This document shows positions 44,794 to 56,548 of a DNA stretch of 64,000 bases, in pieces. The position numbers and the translations under genes are program-made. Location of the stretch: contig NC_070558.1 of NCBI RefSeq assembly GCF_026914185.1, positions 6,209,501 to 6,273,500 of the forward strand. The letters are read 5' to 3'. This DNA comes from Puccinia triticina. Its lineage: Eukaryota > Basidiomycota > Pucciniomycetes > Pucciniales > Pucciniaceae. The notes beneath the pieces were generated by a model, which was not told where the DNA came from, did no database searches, and was given only the letters and a program-made list of their open reading frames with translations. The number at the start of each line of letters is the position of its first letter. Within the stretch, counting starts at the first letter, position 1.

Positions 44794-45735
44794 CTGGCTC
44801 TTTTTGCTTTTTGAGCGCAACTGCGCTTCTGCCCCGCTAGGCAAAAGGGAAGTAATGCGGGTAGAAGGGACGTACGGGAGGCAGTATGAGACGATCATCT
44901 GCCAGCCTCAAAGCGGAGATTGGGTGACAGAGGTGAGCAACAGGGCACTACATCACTGTGCGGAGCCTCCTGCGGAGGATTTTTAGTTGTCAGCCAAGCT
45001 ATCCGGGCGGAGGAAGCTTTGACTCAGCTTGGACGGTCAACATTTAAGAAGCGGGAGGGTATTGGCAAAAGGACGGAGAGGCAGGTCAATACCAAAGTGA
45101 GCTTTCCATCATGTGCATCTCCAAGTCTGGAAGGATCAAAGCACTACCACAGCGCCACTGTGGTGAGCCCCAACTCTGTGACAGGGACAAGTGACAAGCA
45201 GGAAGCAGGAATGGACAAAAGCGGGAAAGTGGGTGCAGAAACCGGGAACTGTGTGGCGGAGGCAAGCAGTGTACAAGTAAGTCCTCCCAAGTATGCACTT
45301 CCGAGTTGGTTGTCTACAAAGCCCTACCATTGTGCCACAGTTGTGAGCAAAATGAGACATCCGCGCAGGGGTTTGATTGTGGCCAGGATGATAGGCAATG
45401 ACGGGGAAGCAAGAATGTGGCGAGTCAACAGCGGGAGGTACAAGCCAATGGAGAAGCAGGTGCGGCCGCAGGAGCTCAAACCACCGCTGAGGGAGATCGA
45501 GTGGAGCCGGGATCCATTTAAGACGCCTTTACATTGGGTTCTGCCAAGGTTTGTGCCAAGGGAGCAGATTACGGCTGAGCATATGGCTAGTCTCAATTTT
45601 GGGCCACTGGAATGGCTCCATGAGGAGGAGTTCCACCTGTTGGCGGAGGCCATTATGCTGCGGGAAAGGGCACTGTCATTTGGGTCAGAGGATTGGGGCT
45701 TACTCAAACGGAGTATTGGGGATCTTATAGTATAA
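44774..45735 (+). pseudogene. Gypsy 2 protease-RT linker
   Basis: Two overlapping frames (44774-44986, 44920-45735) with KREVMRVEGTYGRQYETIIC, two copies of a block ending YHSATVV/YHCATVV, and FVPREQITAEHMASLNFG. They join the protease to the reverse transcriptase in this Gypsy type. Confidence 0.55.
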
Positions 45736-46130
45736 CCACTGTTCCGCACAAGCCATGGCAGATACGGCCCATCCCTACACCGGCGGCAATTTGCAGAGAG
45801 ATGACGGAGCTTGTGCGGGAACGGTTGCGGACAAGGTTGTGTGAGCAATCATTCTCTAGCTACTCTAGCCCAATCTTTGCGGTAATCAAGCAGGACAAGA
45901 AGAGTCTGTGGATTGTGCACGACTTGCAATGGCTTAATTCTGTCACTATACGGGACGCTGGGTTACCGCCGCGCATAGAGGATTTCATTGAAACTATGGC
46001 GGGGCAGGTTTGCTATGGTCTGGTGGACGTTATGGGCGGATAAAACCAGCGGGAATTGCATACGGAGTCAAGGCCTCTGACAGCGTTCAAGACGCAATTG
46101 GGGCGCTTGCAGCTTACTTGGCTTCCGCTG
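45693..46130 (+). pseudogene. Gypsy 2 reverse transcriptase, N-terminal part
   Basis: Reads ICREMTELVRERLRTRLCEQ, SSYSSPIFAVIKQDKKSLWI, VHDLQWLNSVTIRDAGLPPR and VCYGLVDVMGG with a catalytic Asp, then a TAA, and SRPLTAFKTQLGRLQLTWLP. It is cut at 46130 by a solo LTR. Confidence 0.75.
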
Positions 46131-46988
46131 TGGTGTGCCAAATCTGTTTCAAGTATCAAATTACATAAAGTGATGGTTGAATACATGAGAAGGAGATATA
46201 TTCTTAGATTTATTATTGCATAATTAGATTTTGAAGGTCATTTAACCCCTAGTTCCTCACTTGAACCACTAGGATAGCTCCACTCAGTCAAAAGTTATTT
46301 TGGTTAAATGGTTTGTGACAGAACATAATCAAATACTATAGAATTATATTTGGTAGTACATAGTATAGAATCAGGTACAAGTACATAGTTAGGGTGTAGT
46401 TTCTACAGGTGCACACACGTACCCCTGTATGGTCGCATGACATCATCAGTCACATGTTGGATCACACGTTTATCAGAAGGCTCACTAGCTAAAATCCCTC
46501 AATGGAAGCTTCCATGCAGCAAAAATCCCTCACAGGAGAAGTCACACCAGCATAAATCCCTCAACTGACTTCCCCACCAGCAAAAATCCCTCACATTTTA
46601 CTATATAAGGAGCCCTTCCTCCCCCCTCATTTGAATTCAGCATGTGAATAGCAGCCACCAACCAACCAGTCACTCATTCATTTAACAGTGTGATCTTTAA
46701 ACATCCACTCACCCAACACCTGTGATCATAATCAGGCTCTTAAATAGCTTGTGTCATTGCACATCATCTACATTGTTTGATCTAAGTCTGATAGAGCCTA
46801 CTACACATATTGATCTCTATCAAGGTTTTGCCACAACAAAAAATAAATTTTGTTGTCAGAATCCTTGTGTAGTACAATAGAGGGGCAGGTCCTTCAAACC
46901 ACCCGTAACATAAATATTGCTTAACTGCAAATATCATATTTGTTATCTCCCCCTCACAGAACTGCCACCCGTCCCAAAGGAGTTCTCA
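46131..46988 (-). mobile_element. Solo LTR in Gypsy 2 RT gene, 858 bp
   Basis: On the minus strand it starts tgagaactcctttggg and ends ggcacacca. It is flanked by cgctg (46126-46130) and cactg (46989-46993), which differ only by G to A at a CpG. Removing it rejoins the RT frame (LP / LQGATNLVAV). Orientation follows the gagggggag tract near the start and a rust LTR sequence I recall. Confidence 0.7.
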
Positions 46989-47018
46989 CACTGCAGGGGG
47001 CTACAAACTTGGTGGCGG
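46989..47018 (+). pseudogene. Gypsy 2 RT, 30 bp island between two insertions
   Basis: cactgcagggggctacaaac followed by ttggtggcgg encodes LQGATNLVA, the expected RT segment between the LP end at 46130 and VYQAQMSW at about 47747. It shows that two separate insertions hit this gene 30 bp apart. Confidence 0.65.
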
Positions 47019-47740
47019 TGTGGGGACTACTCTGTGGGATAGAGATAGCTGTGGAGGGGATGAGTGCGTGAAAAGGCTGCCCTTTGGGTGAAATGCTAAA
47101 GAGTAGAGGACACCAATAGAGTAATGAAACTCAAGAAAAGGTGTGGCACAGAAGATCAAGGAGATATCAGAGTAAGGTGATGAAATGGCAAAGTAAGTAA
47201 TGCTCTCACACAGAATGGTTACTGGATGTTGAGCAGGCAAGATGATATAATTTTCAAGGCAGAATGGCTACTGTAATTGACTATAAGGTAACTATGAGAC
47301 TATATAACTATTGACCAACTACTATCTAATGAGCTGATGGGGGAAAAAAGTGTGGACAAAGGGGCAGTTTATATAGAAAATCTGGGGGGCGGTTGACTTG
47401 TGGTTGTGGGAAATATGAAACAGTGAAAAACTTCAATCAAGGAGAAGTGTAAGAGAAATGAACAAAAGGGATGAGGCGCATGAAGATGAGAGAAGTACTA
47501 ATCCCAAAGTAGGTGCATTAGTGTGAAACCAAAAGACAAAAAAAGGGCTGTTGAGTTGATGACCAATGTGGATTGATGTTTGATGCATGTCCGGATTTGG
47601 CAAAGATGGAGTGTTTGATGTTGAGGCGCCTGGGTCCTGTGTCTGGTGTTCCGTGTTATTGCCCTAAGTGGTTGGCTGCCTTGAGAGTTTATTGCTAGAG
47701 CCTGCGGAGAGTAAAGGTGCTTTTGATGAGGCTCACCACA
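47019..47740. mobile_element. Solo-LTR-like insertion, 722 bp
   Basis: Starts tgtggggactactc and ends gctcaccaca, flanked by gcgg (47015-47018) and gcag (47741-47744). TGTGG…CCACA ends and a 4 bp duplication resemble the solo LTRs at 23911 and 49393, but the interior differs. Confidence 0.5.
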
Positions 47741-48486
47741 GCAGTTTATCAGGCGCAGATGTCCTGGATTCTTCAGGATGAGTTACCTCACGTGACGCAG
47801 ATATTTATTGATGATGCGGCTGTGAAGGGACCAAGGAGTGACTACGCCAGAGTGGCATTGGCGGAAAGTCCTAACATCCGCCGGTTTATCTGGGAGTACG
47901 CGGTGGCCCTGGAGCGGGTTCTGTTTTGGATTAAGGAAGCAGGCCTTATGGTTTCAGGAAAGAAGTTTGCGGTTTGCGTGCCGGCGCTGGAGGTCCTTGC
48001 AGGGCACGAGGTGTCTCGAGACGGGCAGCCGGTTGCGGAGCCAAAGCAGAACAAGATACTGGACTGGCCAAAACCATGGACAGCATCACACATCTTGCAG
48101 TTTTATGCGCATGTTCATCAAAAGGTTTGCGGAAATTGCAAGTCCAATGCGGAGGCTGCCACGCAAGAATGTGGAATGGAACTGGACCCAAAAATGCGAC
48201 AAAGCATTTGCAATGCTGAAGGACATAGTAGGCAGGAAGAACTTGTTGAAGGAACTCAACTATGAAAGTGGCGGTGGACTCAAGTGAGTTTGGTGCGGGC
48301 AGAGTACTCACCCAGGAAGAGGATGGGAAGGATCAGCCCGTGCTGTATGAGTCGGTGACGTTTATAGATGTGGAATTGCGGTATTCTCAACCAAAGCTGG
48401 AACCTTGCGGAGTGGCAAAAATTGTGCAGAGATTGCAGCACATACTGTGGGGCGTCTATTTTGAATTACTGGTCAATGTGGTGTAA
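47741..48486 (+). pseudogene. Gypsy 2 RT C-terminus and RNase H start
   Basis: Reads VYQAQMSWILQDELPHVTQI, then FIDDAAVKG (the catalytic DD of the usual YVDD box), SGKKFAVCVPALEVL and KNKILDWPKP. After a frameshift from 48262 it reads MKVAVDSSEFGAGRVLTQEE and ESVTFIDVELRYSQPKLEPC, the RNase H-like domain. It stops at 48484 and no integrase follows, so Gypsy 2 is truncated here. Confidence 0.75.
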
Positions 48487-49080
48487 GAATCAAAAGTGGT
48501 AATGAAACCCTTTTGCTGAATTTTGAAGGGTATGATGGAGTTGCAAGCTCTTCCCTTCACTGCATGGATTATCCCCTTGGAAATGCTTGTCTGACAAGAG
48601 CTCGGATGGGCATGTCCGACGAGTTGCCGGACATGGCCTTCCGACAGGTGGTCAAGCCCACTCGTCAGATCCCCCCGTTCAAGCAGAATTCAGACATTTC
48701 TGCTTGACGGGTCCTCAAGCAGCTTGGCCCAACCACCCGTTGGACTTGTTTGACCGCTCTGCAGTCGGACAGCGCAGCCCAAGCTTCCCTCGGACTGGCT
48801 GGTTGGACCACATTGCCCGAGGAGCTTTTGGACATGTCTGTCTGACCGGCTCCCATTGGTTGGACCTGTATGTCCAACAAGTTCCCCAGTCAGACAGACC
48901 TGTCCAACAGGTTCACCGGTTGGACTAGCTTGTCCAACGGGTGTGAGTCCAACAAGTTTGACTTGTTGGACATCTCAACTCAACAGGTTCAACTCGTTGG
49001 ACCAGAGATTTCCAACAAGTTAATCAACCCTGCATTGCCCAAGCCGCCAAGTTGGCAGCTAGAGGTGGAAGCCCTCTTGG
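48487..49080. repeat. Degenerate GTCCAACAGGTT-type repeats
   Basis: Variants of gtccaacaggttcaccggttgga and of ccgacaggtggtcaa recur in both orientations from about 48580 to 49020. No gene; the short frames are by-products. Confidence 0.5.
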
Positions 49081-49240
49081 AGAGTTTGTTACGGGTATCC
49101 AGCTCGCCAAGAGGGCTTCCTCCCGGATAGCTGCCAGCTTGCCAAGAGGGCTTCTTCCCGGCTAGCTGCCAGCTCTCCAAGAGGGCTTCCTCCCAGATAG
49201 CTGCCAGCTCGCCAAGAGGGTTTACCCCCGGCTAGCTGAT
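49030..49240. repeat. 35 bp tandem repeat (4 units) with an inverted unit
   Basis: gccaagagggcttcctcccg plus gctagctgccagctc repeats at 35 bp spacing (49106, 49141, 49176, 49211). Just before, ttggcagctagaggtggaag then ccctcttggagag is the same unit reversed, making a small foldback. Confidence 0.8.
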
Positions 49241-49392
49241 TATATGTCCCCTCCATTGATTGGGCGATTTCAACCTGAAAATCTTAGTTTGATGCTCTTC
49301 TTTCTGGTCTTTGCCGGATTGGCAGCCAGTTGCGTCTTCCTTGGAAGGAATCCTTTGCTCTGAACTATTTCCATGTACACCCTCTTTGCCGC

Positions 49393-50315
49393 TGTGCAAC
49401 TACTCAAAGGGGAGAATAGAGCTTGGAAGGGAAATGGATAGCAACACTAGTACTAATGTAAGCTATGCAAGGGTACTGATGAGGCTGCCTTCCTGACTAA
49501 TGCTGAGGGGATGAGAGTAACACTAAGAAAAAGAAAGAAAAGGTGCAGCTGATTTCTACTTGATCTTAGGAGCTAGTACTATGAGCTTTAACTACTGCTT
49601 GGCTACTGAGGATGAGAGGGTTAGGGCAATGGTTGAAAGGGACAAAGCAATGGCAATGAGTCAATAGCAATGGGTTGATGAGAATGGGCACTATAATTTC
49701 TGTATCTAAAATTCTGCATAAGGTACAAGTGAGGGGGGAAGGACAGTTCTTATATGAAGGAAGGATGAGCACAGACAATGAGGAGTTCTGGCTATGGGAA
49801 GGAAGGTTGTACAAATGGGGAAAGGTTCTGGCTATGAGAATAAAAGGTTGTACAAATGGGGAAAGTGATGTGAACATAGTAACAACTTGTAATGATGAGC
49901 ACTACTGAAAGAGGTAAGCACAGATCCAATGATGTAATGTGTACAATAGCCATGGTACATAATGATTAATGTATGTAAAGGGTTTAGTATGTGAGAATAT
50001 ATATGTAAAAGGAATGTAATGTAATGATTCAAGTAAGTTACTAATGAAATGAGTATTGTAACTAATGAAATGAGTATTGTAACTAATGAAGACTGTAGGT
50101 TTTCTGTAAGTCTTATATCCTCTATAACTATTGAACCATTGAAGATAAGGGGGTACTATGTATGACTGACTATAGGTGAAATTTGGTGTAGAATCTGAAT
50201 CTGCAATAATAATGAGGTATTTGTGAAGGTTTATGGGGAAATGGGCAATGTAATGATGAATATATGTAAAGGAAAGCAATAAAATACTACTTATGGTTTG
50301 GAATGGAGCACCACA
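49393..50315 (-). mobile_element. Solo LTR, 923 bp, inverse copy of the 23911 family
   Basis: Minus-strand start tgtggtgctccattcc, plus-strand start tgtgcaactactcaaagggg. Flanked by CCGC on both sides (49389-49392, 50316-50319). It closely matches 23911-24819 throughout, with small indels such as a duplicated gaaatgagtattgtaactaat near 50046. Confidence 0.7.
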
Positions 50316-53300
50316 CCGCTTCTTGTTTCTTCTTCTTGGCTTTTGCTATTCACGCGGGGATATCAAACCCTTCAAATCCTAGAAAATCTAGCTTCATTGG
50401 AATTCAAAGTCATACAAAATGGACTTGCATGGCCCAAAAGACTTCAAATCTATTCTGAATTCATTAAAAAAACATGCAGAGACTCAATGTGTGCTTGTCT
50501 CCAGAATAATCATTGTAACTCTATGTGTGATCCTGTACATTGTAGGCTCCGCAACCTTACCAAATCCTGAGAATGGTGTACAAGCTGGACAACATGGTGC
50601 CACCTGAGGTCCGCATATCCTTTCTTCTGTTGTTCCCAGCCCGCCTTGCAAATTTGACACGCAATGACACTCCTTTACTGCACACAGAGTTTGATTCATT
50701 GTGCTTTGCACAATGCAAGCCATCACTCTTAAGCATGCCTGCTTCTGGTAAGCACCTTGGATACTGTACACAATTCTCTTTGGGATAGCACTTTTGCTAT
50801 GGTTGCCCGCAATATGTGATTAACTGCCTTCAAATTCCACTTGATTGCCTTTTTTTCTGAAAGATGCATTTTGTCTTCTGGCCATTGTAAGCACTCACAT
50901 CTCTGCAATCTCTCCCAAACTTGTGATCATTAGTGATTAAATCAATTAATCTCTTCTTTTACATGGCACCAAAACTCCCTTGATAGTTTATCATTTGTCA
51001 GATCAAAAACCTTTGTTTAAGTTGGGTTTGGATTTGCCCACACACTGGCGATTGGCGCACTGATTGCCATGCATTGACAGAAGTGGATTTGGGAGTGCAA
51101 ATCCGGCCAAGAAAAAGAAGCTCCCAAGCCTGAGATCAAGAAGTCAGTTTTTTATTTTCTTCTTCTCTTGGAGATAAATAAATACCATCTGAGCTTTGGA
51201 ATTTTTATTTTTTCCATTCTTCAGGGTTGCTTGAACATCCCCACCCCACCAGACTCCACCTTCCTCTCTTCTTGCACTAACAATTCCAAATATGCTGCGT
51301 CAGTTACAAAATATCTGTTTTGCCTCATCCATATAAATCAAGACACGCTTTCTTTCATACCTCATACCTTTTTGGTCTCAATTTACTTCTTGTGTGTGCT
51401 TTCTTTCATACCTCATACCTTGTTGGTCTCAATTTACTCCTTGTGTGTTTGTACCACTGTTGTTTTTCATATTTCACCGGACAAAAAATAAGTGAAACTA
51501 TAGAGCTTAATGTTCCAGTTAAAGCTGAATGAGGTGAAGTCTTGTCAGGAAGCAAAGCTAATCAATATTTGCCCTCATTGGATATGTACAGACATGCATT
51601 TGTGTACATTTTAACAGGTTTGCGGGACAATATCAACCTGGTTTTGGAGGGCACAAACTACAGTCTCAAGTCTATTTAAGAGTGTTGTCTGAATGCATGC
51701 AGCAAAATAAAAAAAAAGGTTACTGTCACTCAATAATTGAAGAAATCACGGCATTGACATAGTACAGCCTCCAACACTACTGACCCAATCAACAATTTCT
51801 TGGGAATAGACTTTCATATATAGATATTTATGCAGAGTGTATTACAACAAAGAGAAGAAATAAAAAAATATCCACAGGCTGGTGGATTGTTTGACTGAGA
51901 CAGCTCAAAATACTGATAGTGGTACAACAACCAGCTTTACTTGCACCATTGGTAAGAGTATTAGAGGGGGGGGGGGGGCAATAAATAATGCCTAGGAGAG
52001 GTTGAAGGCTGTCAGGTAGAGTTGAACAAAGGGACTAGTCAGCGGGTAAGATTTGTTGAGGAAGTTTGTCAGGACCCCTGGTGAATCTGGCTTGACAGGC
52101 CAATTCCCAGGCTCTCTGGACATCAGGCTTGTTGTTCTTGGTGAATATAAGTTGATTTTCATCTTCTTCTCCCTCTCCACCGCACCCTGCTTCAAATTAA
52201 TTCACTCCTTCCATTTGATGTTTGCATGTTCAACTGTTTATCCCAGATGATCATCTAATTCAAACCAAAAGCCGTGAAAATCTCAGCCAACCCCCTTTTC
52301 CTGTCAATAAGGAAAAAAAGTGAGGAAGGATATGTACTGTATACTCAGTCAGCTCAGATTCTCTATGGTTGCAAGCTCACACTCCCTGTGCAAATTTTGC
52401 TCCTGTAATCTAATTGATTCTGACATTGACATTCCAGCCAACAAAAAATTAGATTTAGGAACCTGGTGGACAAAGGACACAAAGTAAGAGCTGGTTATCA
52501 ATCTAGAAAGGTGTCAGCTGTGGTTTTCTCCGGGTTGGATTGAAGTCCACTTGATGGAAATTCTACCGGTTGTTACCGGATACTCCTAGTTGTAAATGGG
52601 TTCAATCCAAGAGCTCATGTCCAGCAGTTGATAAGTTTGAGACATTCAGGCCTAGAGTTCAGGAAAGTCATATGTTAATATGAAGGGAACGGGCTATGTT
52701 GAAGTAGTGATGGGGTGATGTATCTTGAAGATAAAGAGGAATGAGTTGAAAAAAATGATGTTATTATTTTTGTCTATTCTAGAAGTCTGGGGAACAATAG
52801 AGTTCAGGGAGTACAGCTTATATATGCTATCTACAACAGGTGACTAGATATAAGGATATATGAAAGATGCTATTAATAAAATTTCAAAAGAGGAAATGAA
52901 ATAAATGTAAGTGTAGTAAAATATGCAGATGGGGAGTTAAAATCTATGATAGCCAGTTAAAGGGTAACTGGTTTGAACTAGCCAGCTGACAAAAGGAGAG
53001 GGAAACAACAAAAAATTTATTTTTCTTGAATTGGCTGTCTTTTGAACGCCACAATTCCCTCCAAACCAATACTCCGCGCCTGGTTCTCATTCCAATGAGG
53101 GGATTGGTCCAGGCAGATGTAGATGGTGTGGGATCTTTGTTGGTGGATTTGGATAACTGGTTCATGCAAGTTTATATCTTTCTTTCAAATTGTTACAATA
53201 TCATAGCTGTTTCAGAAGTCTCTGGGTAACCACTGCAAAATGATTGTTGTTCATGTATCAAGTTCCAGAATATACACGTATCCTTTTTTTGTTGTTGTTC

Positions 53301-54439
53301 AATTTTCAAATTTACATTTTCAGGGTGGTTGTGAATTCAATAGGGAGAAAAACACCAATAAGTGTGAATCTCTTCCATGTTATTTGCACCACAGATGTTT
53401 TCTCAGCACTTGCGTGCAAGTGCCTTCACCCCTCTCTTCAAGAACCCTTTAAGATCTCTTGCAGAACTTGACACCAATTTATGCGTAATTTTGGATTGAA
53501 TTTATGCTCAAGTGTTTCTGAATTGATGCTGAATTGTGTATGAATTCATGTTGGACATGGTTTCATATCAACCTGATATCCACATAATTTGTTTAGCAAA
53601 TTTTATGATTTTTTTCACAAGAGAGTTGGAAGTCTGGGCTAAGTTCAGGGGAGCCCCAGATTGTCCAGGGTTTCTTAATCACTTCAGAAAATCCCGACAA
53701 AAGAATGTGTGTACATATAGGTGAAAATATGTACAACTCTTTTAAATATTTCATCTAATATTCTGGTGTTGCGTGGGCACTCAGCTCAGCATTGCTTGGC
53801 TGTGTGGTAATATAGGTGTCACACAAACGTACGAGCGTACAGTTGTGTGACAAATCTTTCCAGCTAGCCCCTCAGAAAATGCACACCAAATTCAAACCAG
53901 ATTAAAATCATGATTTAAGAAAAACTGGCATATTTTTGGCAAGGATAAGATACCTTCTCCATATTATACCTTGGCCCAAGGGGACCAAGTTCAAGCAGCA
54001 TTGATAATTACTCTGTCACCTCACAAACCTCCTTTTGAATTCTGTGTGCGCTGAAAATTATAAAAAGAATGTTCCAAAGCAACCTGTAGGGTATGGGTTT
54101 ACACAGAGGTTAAAAATCATCATGGACAAAAAATTCTTATCTTTGGTCAAAATTATAGATTGAGTACAACTGATCATAAAGTTGGTCTGGGTTTCAACAT
54201 AGTCATGGTGTACATTATACGGTTACATTACACAAAACATCTGGCATGATTCCAGGTAACATCAGTATAGATTGTGCATTACATGACCTGGTCTTTGAAC
54301 CAAGATCAGACCAACTTCAAACCAACTTTGAACCAGTAACTAACAATGATCGGACCAAACCTTGGCATGAATTGTGCGAAGGCACTTGTAAACAGGTGCT
54401 GAGCAAACATCTGTGGTGTTGGCCTTGATGAAACATAGA
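50316..54439. other. Gene-poor AT-rich stretch
   Basis: About 4.1 kb without a frame I can support. Scattered short frames (50484-50771 minus, 53026-53229 plus, 51168-51491 plus) lack recognisable motifs. A duplicated 56 bp block (ctttctttcatacctcatac…) lies at about 51347-51455. A G run is at 51966-51977. Confidence 0.45.
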
Positions 54440-54449
54440 CATGTAGATA

Positions 54450-54845
54450 ATTACAAGGTGTTAACCAAATTTTACAAGGTGTAAGCAACAGTTTACAAGG
54501 TGTAAGCCACAGTTCACAAGGTGTAAGCCACAGTTCACAAGGTGTAAGCCACAGTTTACAAGGTGTAAGCCACATTTTGCAAGGTGTAAACCACGGTTTA
54601 CAAGGTGTAAACCACGGTTTAAAAGGTGGAAACCACAGTTTACAAGTTGTAAACCACAAGTTTAAAAGTTGTAAACCACAGTTTACAAGTTGTAAACCAC
54701 AGTTTACAAGTTGTAAACCACAGTTTACAAGTTGACAACCGCAAGTTTACAGCATGTAAACTACAGTTTACAAGTTGTAAACCACAAGTTTACAGCATGT
54801 AAACTACAGTTTACAAGTTGTAAACCACAAGTTTACAGCATGTAA
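54450..54845 (+). repeat. 21 bp tandem array, left part
   Basis: Units of the type gtttacaaggtgtaagccaca grade into gtttacaagttgtaaaccaca and then a gtttacagcatgtaaactac variant. Each unit contains gtttaca and tgtaaac, so the array can fold on itself. It is split at 54845 by a foldback element. Confidence 0.85.
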
Positions 54846-55797
54846 CACTGCAAGAAAAACTCTAGAAACTGTTTGCAGTTGAGATGCAGCAAGCTTGAAT
54901 CAAGCCTCAGCTCAAGCTGGAGTCAAGCACCCAAATTCCATGCTGGTGCACCTTGAGTGTGTACCTTGTTCAGCATCTCAACGCTGAACATGCAGTAGGC
55001 TGAGGCAAATTTTCAACCTTGAAAATGAGAATACCCCTGAGCAACCTTTTATTTGCTTTTAGCAAACACTCCATCTGCCATTGAATCCAGCCAGAATAGC
55101 ATAACAGGGGTATGTACACATGAAAGGGATATCTACATAGGAGAGGAATATGTACGCATGAAAGGGGAATGTGATAAGGTGTATTGACACATAAAAGACA
55201 CAAATGATTAAAGGAGTATGTATGCATGAAAGGGTTATGTGCAGTAAGGGGTCTTTGCACATGAAAGGGATATGTAAAAATCACCTGAATGATGAAAGGG
55301 GTATTGAAAGGGATGTAAAAAACTCAAAGGGGACATGTAAACATCAAAGGGTCATGAATGCATGATGAAAGGGGGATGTACACATTGTGAAAGGGATACA
55401 TGCACATGAAAGGGATACACACACATGAAAGGGATACACACACATGAAAGGGATACACACACATGAAAGGGATACACACACATGAAAGGGGTATGTGCAC
55501 ATAAAGGGGTATTTCCACATTATGAAAGGGGTGAATGCATAAAAAAGGGACATGTGCATGTGAAAGGGGTATGTGCACATAAAAGGGGAATTTTGACATG
55601 AAAGGGGAATGTGCACAGGTATCAACTCAGCATTTTGGAGCCTGCATGTATTCAGTTTTTTGTACCTCGGACTCACTCTTGCATAAATTATACAATGTCC
55701 ATGGAATCAACCAGTGCTTGATTCTTGCATGAGGCACAGCTTGCCTTGAGCTCTTGCATCTCAACTGCAAGCAGTTTCTAGAGTTTTTCTTGCAGTG
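54846..55797. mobile_element. 952 bp foldback element with CACTG ends, TSD TAA
   Basis: Starts CACTGCAAGAAAAACTCTAG and ends with its reverse complement. TAA flanks both sides (54843-54845, 55798-55800). The arms include gttgagatgcagcaagcttg / cttgcatctcaactgcaag and a gattcaagc block. The middle is rich in atgaaagggatatgtaca-like motifs, with an 18 bp tandem stretch at about 55398-55490. No protein-coding potential. Confidence 0.85.
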
Positions 55798-55800
55798 TAA

Positions 55801-56135
55801 ACTACAGTTTCCGGCATGTAAACTACAGTTTCCAGCATGTAAACTACAGTTTACCGCATGGAAATTACAGTTTACAGCATTTAAACTAAAGTTTACAAGT
55901 TGTAAATCACAAGTTTACAAGTTGTAAACCACAAGTTTACAAAAGATGTAAACCACAAGTTTACAGCATGTAAACTACAGTTTACAAAAGATTTAAACCA
56001 CAGTTTACAAAAGATGTAAACCACAGTTTACAAAAGATGTAAACCACAGTTTACAACAGATGTAAACCACACTTTACAAAAGATGTAAACCACAGTTTAC
56101 AAGATGTAAACCACAAGTTTAAAGCATGTAAACTA
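55801..56135 (+). repeat. 21 bp tandem array, right part
   Basis: Continues the array at 54450-54845 after the foldback, with gtttacaaaagatgtaaacc variants. Confidence 0.8.
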
Positions 56136-56548
56136 CATGGAGGGGGTACTTCCTGCCACAACCTTGGGTGGATTGAAGATCGTGGTTTTGCACCCCCTGC
56201 CGCTATCTGTTGGCGGGTACCTGCCACGGCCAGCAGGTACCCACTAGCATGTGTAGGTGCAGGTGCCAATGTCCAAGATTTCAGGAAAAAGCCGGCGGGT
56301 AACCGGGTAATTCAATATACACCCGCCCGCACCCACCCACATCTTTGACCGGAAGGCCTGATCCCTTCTGGTTGCCATGGTTTTACACCCTTGGCAGCCA
56401 GAAAACCCACCTGGTTGCCGAGGACACACAACATCATTGAACAGGAGGAATTCCTCCTGGTTGCCAGGGCTTCACCTTGGCAACACTGGGCTGCTACGCT
56501 ACACCACACTAGAGGGCCACTTAGCCTTAGCATAGCGGCACTAACAGG

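Noticed and set aside
46145..46910. LTR running tgtttcaagt to cccgtaaca
   Set aside because: TG…CA ends exist, but the flanks (aaatc, taaat) do not match and the RT frame is not restored; the 46131-46988 boundaries restore it.
52550..52620. Possible tRNA-like ggttcaatcc motif
   Set aside because: No cloverleaf arms can be formed around it; the motif alone is common.
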